DNA of 64,000 nt from positions 7,134,298 through 7,198,297 of the forward strand of contig RSEF01000024.1 of NCBI GenBank assembly GCA_003993805.1, in the 5' to 3' direction. Position 1 is the stretch's first letter. Each line of letters begins with the position of its first letter. The notes beneath the pieces are model-generated. The model made no database searches. It saw nothing but the letters and a program-made list of their open reading frames with translations, and was not told the DNA's origin. Shown piece by piece: positions 26,901 through 37,900 of the stretch. Origin of the DNA: Himantopus leucocephalus. Lineage: Eukaryota > Chordata > Aves > Charadriiformes > Recurvirostridae. The translations under genes were made by a program, and so were the position numbers.

Positions 26901-29900
26901 AAAATGAGGCAATATGCCAGTGTCTCTTGCTCTGTGTAAGAGCCAGCTGGCAACCCTGTGTGACCTCTGAACGGAAAGGCAGCCCTTACCTGTACACATC
27001 ATATTTGATTCCTGGGGGCTTGCTGTTCTGGAGAAACATTTCGGGGGGGATGTAGCTCAAAGTGCCTCTCAAAGCAGAGCTTTCAATATATTGCATTCGG
27101 CTAGATTGCTCCATCCATTTTGACAGCCCAAAGTCTGAGATCTGTAAACAGAAAAAATGAGAGCGTCCCCTGTAATGCTCACAATCGCACCCCTCCTTGT
27201 ATTATCTGGGAGATACCTCCATTCTTCACGGCCAGGGATATGAGGAGGTACCTAGCAGCTGAAATGTCATAAAACCCTGGTAAAATTGTAGTCAGTGCTT
27301 TTAACCGCCCAGCCCAGGAGATCAGCACTTCCTCCTAAGTTGGAGCCTAAAGTTCCCAGTTCTGGCACACATTACCCATATGCTCTTGAGAATACCAGGT
27401 AATTTATTTAGCAGCTGCTTCTTACAAACCCCACCGGTCAATCTTTCATCGAGTACTCCTGGAGAACCTAACTTACTCGGATTGCGGACTCATTTGGCAA
27501 AAATAACCTTTCTCTTACTTGAGAAATAAGCTGTCCCTACAAACACAGCATTGAGGTCATACCTTGACATGCATATTCCCATCCAGGAGAACGTTCCCTG
27601 GTTTCAGATCTAAGTGCAGCAAAGGAGGTGTCATGCTATGCAGGAAATTCATAGCCAAGGCCATCTCATGGATAACCCGGAATTTGAGCTGCCATGACAT
27701 TTTGTGAGTGGGAAGAATTTTCTCCAAGGACCCTCTCACCATATATTCCATCACTATCCCCAAAGGGCTGTTGCAGACCCCATAGATAGTGACAATGTGC
27801 TGGAATTTGATTTTCTCCATCTTGGTTGCCTCTTCCATTAGACAGTTCACACTGGTCCTGGAAACATAAAAAAGAAAAAAGTAGAACCAAGAAATGGCAT
27901 CAGCCGATTCACAGGCTAAGTTACTGTATAGTAGCTTTGTGATATTCAGCCTTTCCAAGCAGCCCTGCCTACCCCAAAAAGATTCACTCTAATTTGCCCC
28001 TTGACTTGGTGATAACGCAACCACATCATGATCTTTTGCAAACTAAGGTCTTACATACGAGGTGATAGGACTTTTCAAAATGAGCTGAGGATGCCTTGGG
28101 CAAATTCAACCACTGGGCTACTAGAGAAAGAGGTAAAAATGTCCATCTTAGTCCACCTCTTAGAAGACCTTCAGTGATCACAGAAAGCCCAGTCCATGCG
28201 CTTATTTTCACACTGTAGTGAAATTCCCAAGTGATGCTTCCCTGAAAGCGTGATGTCAGGAGCAGGCACAGCATGGTGAACCATGCCTTTTTCATACACC
28301 GCATGTCCACAGGGTAGCCTCAGCGACAGCCTGCACACTGCTTGCAGGCAGCCAGGGTCCAATGACACACTAAGCTGCTGAGCCCCAGTATAGAGAGGCT
28401 TGCACGCTCAGAGGCATGCCTTGGCCATAGCTATACCTGTGCCTCTGCCTGCAGCTTTCCGTCCCTGAGCATGGTGAATCTGGTCCCAGAGGGAGTCTAG
28501 ACACATCTGACCATCGTTGCCAGTTTTGGCAAACCTGTTTCACTAAATCTTTACATTTCCTAACCTGCCGAACGAGTTGGGGCGCCCAGAGCATGCTGAC
28601 ACCAGCCAAGCAGTAAAGTGCCAGAACTACATTTGAAAAAGCACACCCTGGGAATGAATCTGAGCTTGCAGCAACATTATGCCAGGCCACTAATATCTCT
28701 AAACATAGTTCGGCTAAGCAAATCCTTCTGCCAGACTTCCTCCAGCAGGCTCCTGACAGCAAAACGTACCTCCGTACTGAGGAATGTCAGGTATTGTCTT
28801 TCCCACTGTGGAAGAAAGACTTAAGGCAGGAAGACAGTTGCAGCCTGCAGCGTAGAGGGTTGCAGACTGATTCTTCCCCCTCCCAGGAAAACGATGGGCG
28901 TGGAGAAAGTGACTTCTGTGATTTCTGTTTCCCTTCCTGGGGCAGAATCAGTGGGCACAGCCCCTGTCTGCCTCCCTCCCAGGCACCCACCCCAGGGGCT
29001 GGCGAGAGCTGACCCGCACAGAAGCTTAGGCTGAGTCCTGTGGCGGACCGGCATTGTGGGGAGTAACAGAGGGAGTGAGGTTAGCCCAGGAGGAGGCACT
29101 TGCACCGTTAGCATGGATACGTGAGCAGGTACGGCAAGAAGGTGGATGTTGAACAAGCAGCGGGAGCCCCAAGAAATGATGCTTGTAAGGGAGAAAAGCA
29201 GGAGCCCTAGAGCAATTCCCATATAAGAATTAGAGTGTTTCAGCCCTCTGGGAGATACTGTGGCTGCATTTTCTTCTTCTATGAGTTCCCTGTGACTTTT
29301 TTTTTTCCCCCCTCTCCTCAGCCTCAACAGACCTGCGAACTATGAGCCTTTGCAGCTGACAGAAGTTGAGGTGCGAGCCATCTTCCAGCTATTCTCTTTC
29401 CTTCTCTCAGGTGATACACAGATTCAGTGGCAGTGACTGAGCACCGGCCCTCCTTGTTTTCACGTGCCCACAGGGATACGTTCCATCATCCCACAAAACC
29501 CATCTCCTGTTTTCTCCTGACAAGCAAAACCATCCAAGGTAAATAAACTTGCTGTCGATTTGCCCCATCACTTTGAATGAACAGTGCAAAGCAGTTGGTT
29601 ACGCATCAAGAACGTGAGCAGATGGGAGTCACCACGCCATTGTCTTCATTCATAGCTGCTGACGAGACACATTGTTTTTCCAAGCTCGCAGACAGGAGTG
29701 CTAACGACTTTTAAACGCTCCTCTGAAACTTGTGCCTCCTTTGCCCCCCCCCCGCCAGACAACAGTGCTGTTTTCCAAACCACTGAGTGGCCCGGAAGCT
29801 TTCGGGTTTGCATTTGGGCTCGTACTTAGTGCTGACAGATAAACAGAACCATTTTACACGTGAGAACGCTCAAGACAGATCCATAAGCCACGAGCCCCAA

Positions 29901-31130
29901 GAGGTTCTCTGCGGGTGTGTGGAAAAACGTGGAAACCTTCCAGAGCCAGTAGAAATAGCCACCGAACGATACCCCCGGATGCACAGGGCTACACCACCGA
30001 TGCTGGCCCTCCTTACAGCCCCCCCAGGGCAAGGAGGGATTTTTGGCACAGCCACCGTGCACGGCCCTTCCTTGTAATCCAGAACTCACAGGGGTTACTG
30101 AAAAGTAAAATACAAGTCAGAGCAGCCTCAAGGCTGTTTGGACCCATGTAAGGGGTAGGAAGGTCTTTTATAACACTACATTAGAGTGCAAAGTTGTTTT
30201 AAAGACAAAATAGTATAACTTCAGTCCCTAGGAAACCAGTACAAAAACTATTAAAGGCACATGTACTGTTAGATACTTTTTCCTAGATTTTCAGATTTAG
30301 TTTTTCAAATCCTGGTGATTGCAGCAACAGGTTTAAAAAAAAAAATAAAAAAAAAATCAATGAACTTTTCTGTTCACATTCAACCATTCTTCTGGAGCGT
30401 ACACCAGGAATTCAGATAATCCATGAAAGCCATATGATTATATTTACTAGAATTGATATGCACAGAAGTAAAACTGATTAACTTGACTCTTTTTTTCCCC
30501 AAGAGAGAATGAAATGCAAACGTACCATCTGAAGAGCATAAGCAGTGCAAAATGAAAAGGACAGTCACTGCTCAAATTGAACCATCTCAATTGTTGTCAG
30601 TAACATGACCAGAAAAGTCATACGAGCATGTGATTTTTAACCAGTCAGGATACTTCCAACTCGAAGGGAATAAAATTTTAGAATTAATAACTTCATTGAC
30701 CAAGTTGTTTTTTCAGCAGGACTGCCTGTAGTGTACGTGGTATCAGCAGTGGCTGCTATTACCTGGCTTTGTTTTATCTCCAGAGCCAAGGTAGTCAGCA
30801 GTAGAGTCTCTGCAGCTGAGAAACATAGCAAAAAGTCGACTGAAGGTGCAGGTGCACCATCAAGAGATAAGAGCATGTCTGGAGGGTAAGACAAGTGAAG
30901 GAGCAGAGATCTTTGCAAACTCAGCTGGAAATTCTCTGTCCCTCAACTTTCAACCTGGTGATTTTAAGGACTAATTTCGTTTGATACCCATTAGTCCAAA
31001 TGTCCAGTGAAAGCTGCAAATAAGTAACCAGGCTGCTTTTATGCACATGCCCATGTTTAGTTTCAGACGCCTACTTCAGCCTCCAGTTTTCAACACTAAT
31101 AGTTCCGAATAAGTGTTCCTTTCCCACTTG

Positions 31131-31163
<33 letters not shown>

Positions 31164-31527
31164 CGAGAACTCACTCCAGATCACTAGTGCTTTTGCCACT
31201 CCCTTTGGGTACCAAAAACTTTACTTCCCAGGGAGAAGCAGCCACGTGAACATTTCCTGTGGGGTTTCAGCACTGAATCGCCATAGATGGCTCTAATTGA
31301 CCGTTTGAACTGCTGAGCTAGAAGAGACCGCACAGTTACCTCTCCACGCTGGAGTCCTGCAGCAGGTACGGAGAGCATTTCACTGCATAAACTGTTCTCC
31401 ACCTCTTGTGCTTGACTTGGTACACATGCCCAAAGCCTCCGCTGGCCACTTTGATCCAGTCTTCCTCAAAATCCTCCTTATTAAAGACAGTTAGGCTGCC
31501 CAGCTGCCGGTCTCTCTCCGAAGACAT
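22588..31527 (-). CDS. ANKK1: ANKK1, ankyrin repeat and kinase domain containing 1 (8 exons, apparently complete)
   Basis: Joining eight exons (31340-31527, 27563-27857, 26990-27141, 26008-26057, 25755-25910, 25367-25485, 24315-24360, 22588-23936) gives an unbroken frame of 784 codons plus stop, close to the human protein (about 765). Residues about 20-300 form a RIPK-type Ser/Thr kinase: glycine loop ASGGFGHV at 28-35, lysine 50 in [12 protein letters not shown] with Asp146 and Asn151, DFG at 164-166 and PPE at 193-195. Leu in place of Arg in HRD is usual for this subfamily. From residue 368 there are eleven 33-residue ankyrin repeats (many with the TPLHLA core) and a twelfth partial one. 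The catalytic residues are present, so activity is possible; the substrate is unknown to me. It lies downstream of TTC12 on the same strand, as in other vertebrates. RIPK4 is the closest alternative, but sequence similarity and synteny favour ANKK1. Confidence 0.95.
24315..24360 (-). CDS. ANKK1: ANKK1 coding exon 7 (46-base microexon, predicted)
   Basis: Exon 6 ends in phase 0 and exon 8 needs one base from upstream, so a linking exon of length 3n+1 is required. The 46 bases here follow a pyrimidine-rich tract and CAAG, end before a strong GTAAGT donor, and encode [15 protein letters not shown]. This loosely resembles the human linker (LSDRKNLVPRDE). The acceptor is less certain than the donor. 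Confidence 0.72.
25367..25485 (-). CDS. ANKK1: ANKK1 coding exon 6
   Basis: 119 bases starting [15 protein letters not shown], the post-kinase helix shared with human ANKK1, and ending [11 protein letters not shown] before GTGAGA. Begins the poorly conserved linker to the ankyrin repeats. Confidence 0.9.
25755..25910 (-). CDS. ANKK1: ANKK1 coding exon 5
   Basis: 156 bases encoding the C-lobe from [17 protein letters not shown] to [13 protein letters not shown], which includes the conserved CW..DP..RP motif at the end of the kinase fold. The intron before it is only 97 bases. Confidence 0.93.
26008..26057 (-). CDS. ANKK1: ANKK1 coding exon 4
   Basis: A 50-base exon between CTGCAG and GTAAAT encoding [17 protein letters not shown], the kinase F-helix region. 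Phases match both neighbours. Confidence 0.92.
26990..27141 (-). CDS. ANKK1: ANKK1 coding exon 3
   Basis: 152 bases after a TTTACAG acceptor. Encodes the DFG motif ([12 protein letters not shown]), the activation segment and PPEMF, and ends in a split codon before GTAAGG. Too interrupted by stops outside the exon to appear as a long open frame, but phase and similarity to human ANKK1 are clear. Confidence 0.93.
27563..27857 (-). CDS. ANKK1: ANKK1 coding exon 2
   Basis: 295 bases between a TTTCCAG acceptor and a GTATGA donor. It completes the split Arg codon of exon 1 and encodes residues 63-161, including the C-helix segment ([10 protein letters not shown]) and the catalytic loop [12 protein letters not shown]. 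Ends in phase 0. Confidence 0.93.
27858..31339 (-). other. ANKK1: ANKK1 intron 1
   Basis: A 3.5-kb intron, by far the longest of the gene. It contains a GA microsatellite close to the donor and a short C run near 29.75 kb. No additional in-phase exon was recognised. Confidence 0.8.
31132..31168. repeat. GA-rich microsatellite
   Basis: About 37 bases of nearly pure GA repeat with a few A interruptions, within ANKK1 intron 1 about 170 bp past the exon 1 donor. Likely length-variable. Confidence 0.85.
31340..31527 (-). CDS. ANKK1: ANKK1 coding exon 1
   Basis: Starts at the ATG of [10 protein letters not shown] and carries the glycine-rich loop and the ATP-binding lysine (residues 1-62 plus two bases). 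It ends in GAGAG before GTAACT. The start is chosen because it is the first in-frame ATG ahead of the kinase domain and gives a length like that of the human protein. 5' UTR lies to the right of 31527, extent unknown. Confidence 0.9.
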
Positions 31528-33254
31528 GACAGAAAAGGCAGCCTGGCTGGCTGCCTCCTGCTCAGGCAGTATCAGAGAAGAATCAAGGAGCTCTTCCTAC
31601 TTCTGGCTTGCATAGGGAGGTAGGGAGTTACCCGAGATGAGCCATGTTACTTATTGCCAAGAGGTGGATCCCAAGTGTCACTCTCATTTGGTATGCAGAG
31701 GAGCTGCATTACTTGATTCCAGACACTCACACTAGGCTACTGCGCAGGGCTCAGCCAGGCAGGGTGCTTGTCTACGTTTCCATAAGGCTGCCCTTCTCTC
31801 TCGTATGGAGCACTGGGTGGGCAAATGCTGAAAGAATACAAGATGAAAAACGGTGCAATGCAACAATCCTTTAGCAATTGCACTGTGCTGAAGATGGGAT
31901 TCCCCACCTGAGGCACCAGTATGCGCTGAGTGAAAGCAAGGCAGACTGATACTTAAAGGGAAGGAAGGCCTCACGTAGAGAGAAATCTACGAGGCTCCTG
32001 TACAGCACTGCCTACGTGAGCTGGATGAAGAAAAAAAGTGGAAACCACTCCAAAAATACAAAGAACAGAGAAGACCCCAGAACTAGCATCTGACAACCAT
32101 GAGTACATGAACCTGAGAAGACACTTAAACAAATATACAACAAACATGGTGAGCCAGAGTGGTTACCTCAGGGATAAAGTATGCCATCGAATGCCTGCAA
32201 GGGGCATTGAAGAAACAAGAGAACACTGAAGAGCTGGTCTGAGCAGTTCAACCATTACCACGTGAGCACTAGCAACAGCATGCGTGCTTTTAGTTGCTTT
32301 ATGCCTTAACTCCCCAGCTGTAAAAAGGGTTTAATGACAGTCGTCTGGGTCTTGTGCGTGTATGTCATTAACAACTTCACACAGCGACTACCTCTGTAGG
32401 TAAGTCAATATCAAATACAATGTGGTGCCGGTCTCCTCGGGGCTACTGCAATATAAATAACAATATTTCTGAAGGGTAATTGCCTGTGAGTCTTGACCTG
32501 GAATTTTTAGCTAGATATCAGATCTGAAGCAATTCTTGGGAGGAAGACTCATCCAGGTGGGAGTGCAAGCTACTTCTCTGTTGCATTTAACATGAGGTGC
32601 TGTGGCAGCAACCCATCACTCACAACCACAAGGCTTTAGGGAAGAAGGAAAAGGAAAAAAGCCAGCCAGGCTCTGCAGCCTTTTTGGGGAAGAAAAAAAA
32701 AAAAAGCCTTAGAGTCTGACACGATTGTAACCAATTCCCTGCCAACCCCTTAATTGTTGCCCACCAAGTGTGATGCTTCTGGCCCAGGTAGTGCCCCTGG
32801 CCACCTCCACTCCCACTTGCCAGCACTCACCTGCCAACACAGCTTCAGAGCCGAGGACAAGCGCGATGGGACTCCATTCCCTCATACTCAGGCACAGGTA
32901 GGACAAAGCTTTACTGAAATGCTCAAGCTTTACTGTAGACAGGTCAGGAGACAGTGAGGGAGTAGAGAGAAACACTCCATGGCAGCAGCTACTGCTACTG
33001 CTACTTCACTGCCTCCACACAGCTGACAGGTGTGCTGCATTTATTGGCAATTAGCTCAGGCCCCTTCCAGGGCCTGTCTCAACTTTAACGGCATTAAAAT
33101 AGAAGGTTAAGAAGTGGGGCAGTCTTGCTGATTGTTTACACCTTTGTTGACAACAGCAACTTGCATTTCTTGGAAGGAACCTTTCCTGCTTTTGCCCCAA
33201 ATTGGGGAGCAGTTTTACCCCAGTCCACCCTGAAGAACACCTTAATTGTGGAAG

Positions 33255-33892
33255 TGTTGTAGGGCAACCTGACCTAAGAAGTTACCTTATGTTAGTACTG
33301 CCGATGTTAGCCTTAGTTAACTAACAATGAACAGAACAATGCTTTGTTTGAAGTCCCTCTAGCCTTAATTAACTAGTAATGCTGTGTTGTTCAAAGTTCC
33401 TATTCTCTGGACCTTAACATCTGGGATTGATTGTATGTAGGATGAATTAAATGACAACCTGGCAAGAGGAGAATCCAGTGGGCCAGCTTGGCAGCAGAAC
33501 TTACTTTTAAGGTATCCTGAAGTGAACTGCCTTCATTATAATACTAAAAAACACACCCACAGGTCACGAAGACCCTTGCCCAGGTAAAGACCCTTCCCCC
33601 GCACATGCGCGAGGATTAAAAGAATGACATAGCATATATTACAATTATGTGTAACTTACTAACCAATCATTGGAACTGGGAGTGTACTACCTTGTAACTT
33701 GTGTGTATAAATGTAGCAAGAAGACCGGCATGGGGTGTGCTTGATTTCTGGAAAATCCACCCAGCGTCCAGGCCTGAATAAATACAANCTGGAAAATCCA
33801 CCCAGCGTCCAGGCCTGAATAAATACAATCTCTCCTGAGTGTGTGAGATTGGTTAATTGCACTCCGGGCACGAATCCGCTTTTCGGACAACA
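33255..33892 (+). mobile_element. Solo LTR of an endogenous retrovirus
   Basis: The segment begins TGTTGT and ends ACAACA, a perfect 6-base terminal inverted repeat, and is flanked on both sides by GAAG (33251-33254 and 33893-33896), a likely 4-bp target duplication. Inside, in order, are CCAAT (33663), TATAAAT (33706-33712) and AATAAA (33777), the expected U3-R layout for a plus-strand LTR. A 40-bp stretch with the polyA signal is repeated around an N at 33788, so the true length is probably near 597 bp. No gag, pol or env frame adjoins it. It lies about 1.7 kb upstream of the ANKK1 start, in opposite orientation. The family is not identified. Confidence 0.75.
33748..33828. repeat. 40-bp duplication across a single N (probable assembly artefact)
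   Basis: Bases 33748-33787 and 33789-33828 are identical and separated by N at 33788, inside the solo LTR and spanning its polyA signal. Consistent with overlapping contig ends left unmerged. Confidence 0.85.
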
Positions 33893-34484
33893 GAAGTGGT
33901 GCTCAAACTCACTAATTCGCAATTGTGACCCTTTCTTTTGAATTTCCTAAGGCACAAGCTTGTGGTGCTTCTCTGAAGCGAATGGGAATGCTGCAGAAGT
34001 TATCGATGGCCCTCCTCAGCCTCGAGAGACAGAAAGATGGAGGCTGTGATGCTCAGGGAGAGCTGGGGCCTTGCCCGCTCTCAGAAACTCAGCCCCAATT
34101 TGCTCTGCACACCAGCCCCATTGCACAACACGTGCAACCGCAGCTCAGCCCCTACCAGCCCACACGTCCATCCCCTTGCCCTGCCAGCTACAGCTCAGAC
34201 CAAAGCTGAACCGACAGAAATTGCTCCTGCAGCAACATTGGCCTACATCAAACTCATCTCTGGAAACCACCACCTGATTTCCCTGAGATTCCCCTTGCAA
34301 CCAGGCAGGACCAATACACACAGCAGAAATTCCAGTGGTTGCCGACGGTTAAAATGGCATGTGTGGTGCAATTTTGTTGGCATGAGTTAAAGCACAGTTG
34401 GGCAGGAAAGTAGCTAACACACTAACACACTGTTGGAGAAAGCATTTTATTGGGTACCCCCAGCACTGAACAGCTGGGAAAAGG

Positions 34485-34584
34485 NNNNNNNNNNNNNNNN
34501 NNNNNNNNNNNNNNNNNNNNNNNNNNNNNNNNNNNNNNNNNNNNNNNNNNNNNNNNNNNNNNNNNNNNNNNNNNNNNNNNNNNN
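34485..34584. other. Assembly gap (100 N)
   Basis: Exactly 100 N, a conventional filler for a gap of unknown size. It lies just downstream of the last visible TTC12 exon, so the rest of that gene may be missing here. Confidence 0.98.
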
Positions 34585-34871
34585 AAAAGAAAACAAAGCA
34601 TGTCAGTTAAATGTTTTGATCTGGTCAAGTTTCGAGTAGAAAAATGAAGTAGACTCCATGACAGAGAGAGCGCACTACCTTATAAACACAGATGTACAGA
34701 ATGACTCATGGCTCTGGTGAGCGAAACAGCCCTTCAAGAAGAAACAATCAGAAACAACAGCTACATGAAAAGACTCCATCAGAAGTTCTGAAGAGCAGAA
34801 GAGTGATGTCAATTAAGTTCCATCTAGATCAGAAAACAAGGGACAGCAGTGTAAAAATTTCTATTTCTTAC

Positions 34872-34932
34872 CTTTAAATAGGCTTTCCTTTTGGGGATCA
34901 ATTTCTAAGATCTTCTCATAACACTGCCTGGA
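34872..34932 (-). CDS. TTC12: TTC12 coding exon 8 (last visible exon)
   Basis: 61 bases encoding [20 protein letters not shown] plus one base, the end of TPR 3. The acceptor is TTTGAAG rather than the CAG three codons... further in, because only the former keeps frame with exon 7. A GTAAGA donor follows, so the gene must continue, but the next exon is not found in the 287 bases before the 100-N gap. Confidence 0.88.
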
Positions 34933-37900
34933 CTTCAAAGAGAAAAGAATCGGGCTCTCAATTTAAAATAAAACTGGGAAGATGATAAAATTATATTCTA
35001 GTCAGAGTCATCCAGTCTAAGCTCAAAAGTTCTTGGGCCACAGTGTGAAAAAAAATAAATTATGGAGACACACAAGTCAAAACTTTCATAATTAAAAGTG
35101 TAAGTTGAATTTTATTCTCAGTTCCTACATCTGCCTGCTATTTCAAATTAAACGGAAAATTTCNAAAAGCAAAGTTCCAGTGAGAAAACAAAATGAGGCA
35201 TAGCATTAAAACTGCAGGAACTGTAACTATCACCAGTGATCAGACTTGTGCATCTTGTATCTTTATCTTCTGTTTGTGCATTTTGTGTATCTTGAGCATA
35301 TGCTCAGAATTAAACTGATCTTGCAACAGGGAAGAACTTTCTTCACAGATCACCCTCAAGGCAGACTTCATATAGACTTGTATTGTCCACGCTCTACAGT
35401 TATTTCTANGTATCTTTATCTTCTGTTTGTGCATTTTGTGTATCTTGAGCATAAGCTCAGAATTAAACTGATCACCCTCCAGGCGGACTTCATGTAGACT
35501 TGTATTGTTCACGCTCTACAGTTATTTCTCTTGAAGTCATTTCTGACCAGATCAGAAACACTTTTGAGCTTGTCTGCTCTCCTCTTCAGGCTCTTTATTA
35601 TTTTTGAAGATGAAGGGTCAGGGTTGTACTAAAATATCTGGCAGTTTATTTCCAGCTCAAGTATTTGTTAATAGGATATTCCACTATTTTAACAGTATTT
35701 ATGCTTCCATTAGGGTTTTACACATGAAATGCAGAATTAAATCTTTTGTCTGACATGCATTTTACAGAGATCTTGTGGGGGGAAGATATCACGCTTGCTA
35801 GCATCTTTCCTCTTAACAGTTCACTGAACTTGAATTTCATAGATTTTTCTCATCCACAGGTGTCATGTCATCATTTCTTAGTTACATGCAGCAACAGTTT
35901 TATAACATCCGCTGCACAGAGAAATTTAGGATTAAAAAATGAAATACATTTTACTCAATTGTCTCTTTGGGGGAAATGTAGTCCCTGCTAGGAGACTGCA
36001 ATCACAAGAGTCTGCAGTACCTGACAAGGACGCTGCTCCTTCCTTCTGATCCTTACCAGAGCTGAAATAGGGCACTTCCAGCGCTACCACTTCCCTGAGC
36101 ACACACTGCTAATATCAGTCTCGAATTACTTCAACAGCAGTGCCAAACACAGGATTTTCTGCAGCATACACACAATCCTTGCAGACTCCCCGAACACTCA
36201 TCCAGTCTAGAATGAAGCCTCACAGCACCAGAGTAAAGCTTGCTGCCTTGGTGTCTGACAGCCAAGCGGTGACAAATTCTCACCAGATAAACCACGTATA
36301 CTAAAGAGGTAATTCCCTCATTCTTTTGAGGTTGATTAGAGTAGAAATTGACACAGCTACACAGACATGTCCTTCCACGCTTTGTTGTAAAGGGTACAAG
36401 CTATTTTACTAAGATGTGGAAAGAAAACTTGATTTTAGAATTATTAGTCTTTGCAAAGCACAGAAAATTTCACTCAAGTCTAAAGGCTCAACATACTTTC
36501 ATTTCTCCAGTTCTTAAGATCACAGATTTCTCCCTCTCACCCACATCACATCAAGAGCAGAACAAAACACAGTCCCATGGCCACAAGATTTAGTCAACTT
36601 ACCTCACTGTAGTGCTTCAGTGCCAGGTGAGCTTTCCCCATTAGAAAATAGGCTTTAATATATTTTTCATTGCACTGTGTTAAAAAAGGAATTATGTGTT
36701 TAGAAATTTTAGCCTTTAAATATTTTTTCCAGCCTTCTGATTAACAGTTACAGCTGCCCAAAGTAACTGTAAGCACAGAAGAGGGAATTCATACCATCTA
36801 CTAGAGGCATCTAAAGTTTATATCCTGCATTATTATCTCCAGATACCAACTTTCCTTCCCTATGCAAGGAACTTAGGCTTTGGTCTGGTTTAAGGTGAAA
36901 AGCAGCTGGTGCCAATATCCTTCCCAGAGAACTGCACTTCCGGCAATACAGATTGTCATACAATTAGGCAATGTTAAGGTCTGCATCAACAAGTCTATAA
37001 CCACAGAACTTCTATAACAACAGAATTTCCATGTGTCTTTTGATTAGTTCTGCCAGGAATGAAATAAGCACTAATTTTCATTAGCTGTGCATAAAAAAAA
37101 ATAAAAATTGAGGCAACATCTAGCTCAACACTCACAGATTAGGTGATCTTTTCCAGTTCAGTTACGTTTCAAAAATATTGATTTTTTAAATGATGCTGCC
37201 AATATTATTAATAATCTGGTAATTGTAGGCATCACTGGTCATGAGCATCACTGATGTAACACAACTGAATTTGGATTCAGCTCTTTAGCATTTTATATAA
37301 TCTTTGCCTTTCCCACCAGATCTGATCTTTGTAAGCTTAAAGAGTCCCCTTTCCCGTTTTAGAAGGATGGGCAAGATATTGTGTGCAAGATATTGTGTGC
37401 AGTTAATAGCTTGTTATCACTTATAACAAACTTTTTAATCAAAAGCTCTGAAGAGCTAGAAAAGATTCTGCACACAGGCAGCACTGAAATATTAAGTGCT
37501 TTATACTGCTCAAGTTAACTTAGGATGCAGAAATCTGTGCAACACCACCACATGCTTTCATTTCCATTACAAGTTGTCTCCATATCAGCAGTTACACAGA
37601 GACATGCCTTCCAGGAGTGCTTGACCTGATCATAAAAGACATAAAAGAATCCTGAAGTTACCTTTAATGCCCATTCACAGTCACCAATGGCTTTTTCATA
37701 CTCATGCATCTTCAGGTAGGCCTGAAATAAAATCAAGAGAGTCCAGGCAGAAGAATTAGAATACTTCAAACAACTTCCACTAACTATTAAAGAAACGTTA
37801 AATAATTAAAAAAAAAAAAAAAAAAAGAGACTGTTGATTTGCCTGGCCGTTGATTTGCCTGGCCATTGATTTTGCAGGACAATTACCAGCTGTTTCCTAA

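Larger units (their letters stand above)
31528..34484. other. Interval between ANKK1 start and assembly gap
   Basis: Holds the ANKK1 5' flank and the solo LTR. No ARM-repeat or other TTC12 exon was recognised on the minus strand, although the missing exons of TTC12 would be expected somewhere between here and 34,871. An AATAAA hexamer on the minus strand near 34,447-34,452 could be a 3' end signal of an upstream transcript or part of another repeat. Confidence 0.5.

Noticed and set aside
32620..32975. Minus-strand frames between ANKK1 and the LTR as possible TTC12 exons
   Set aside because: They show no similarity to armadillo repeats and no fitting splice phases.
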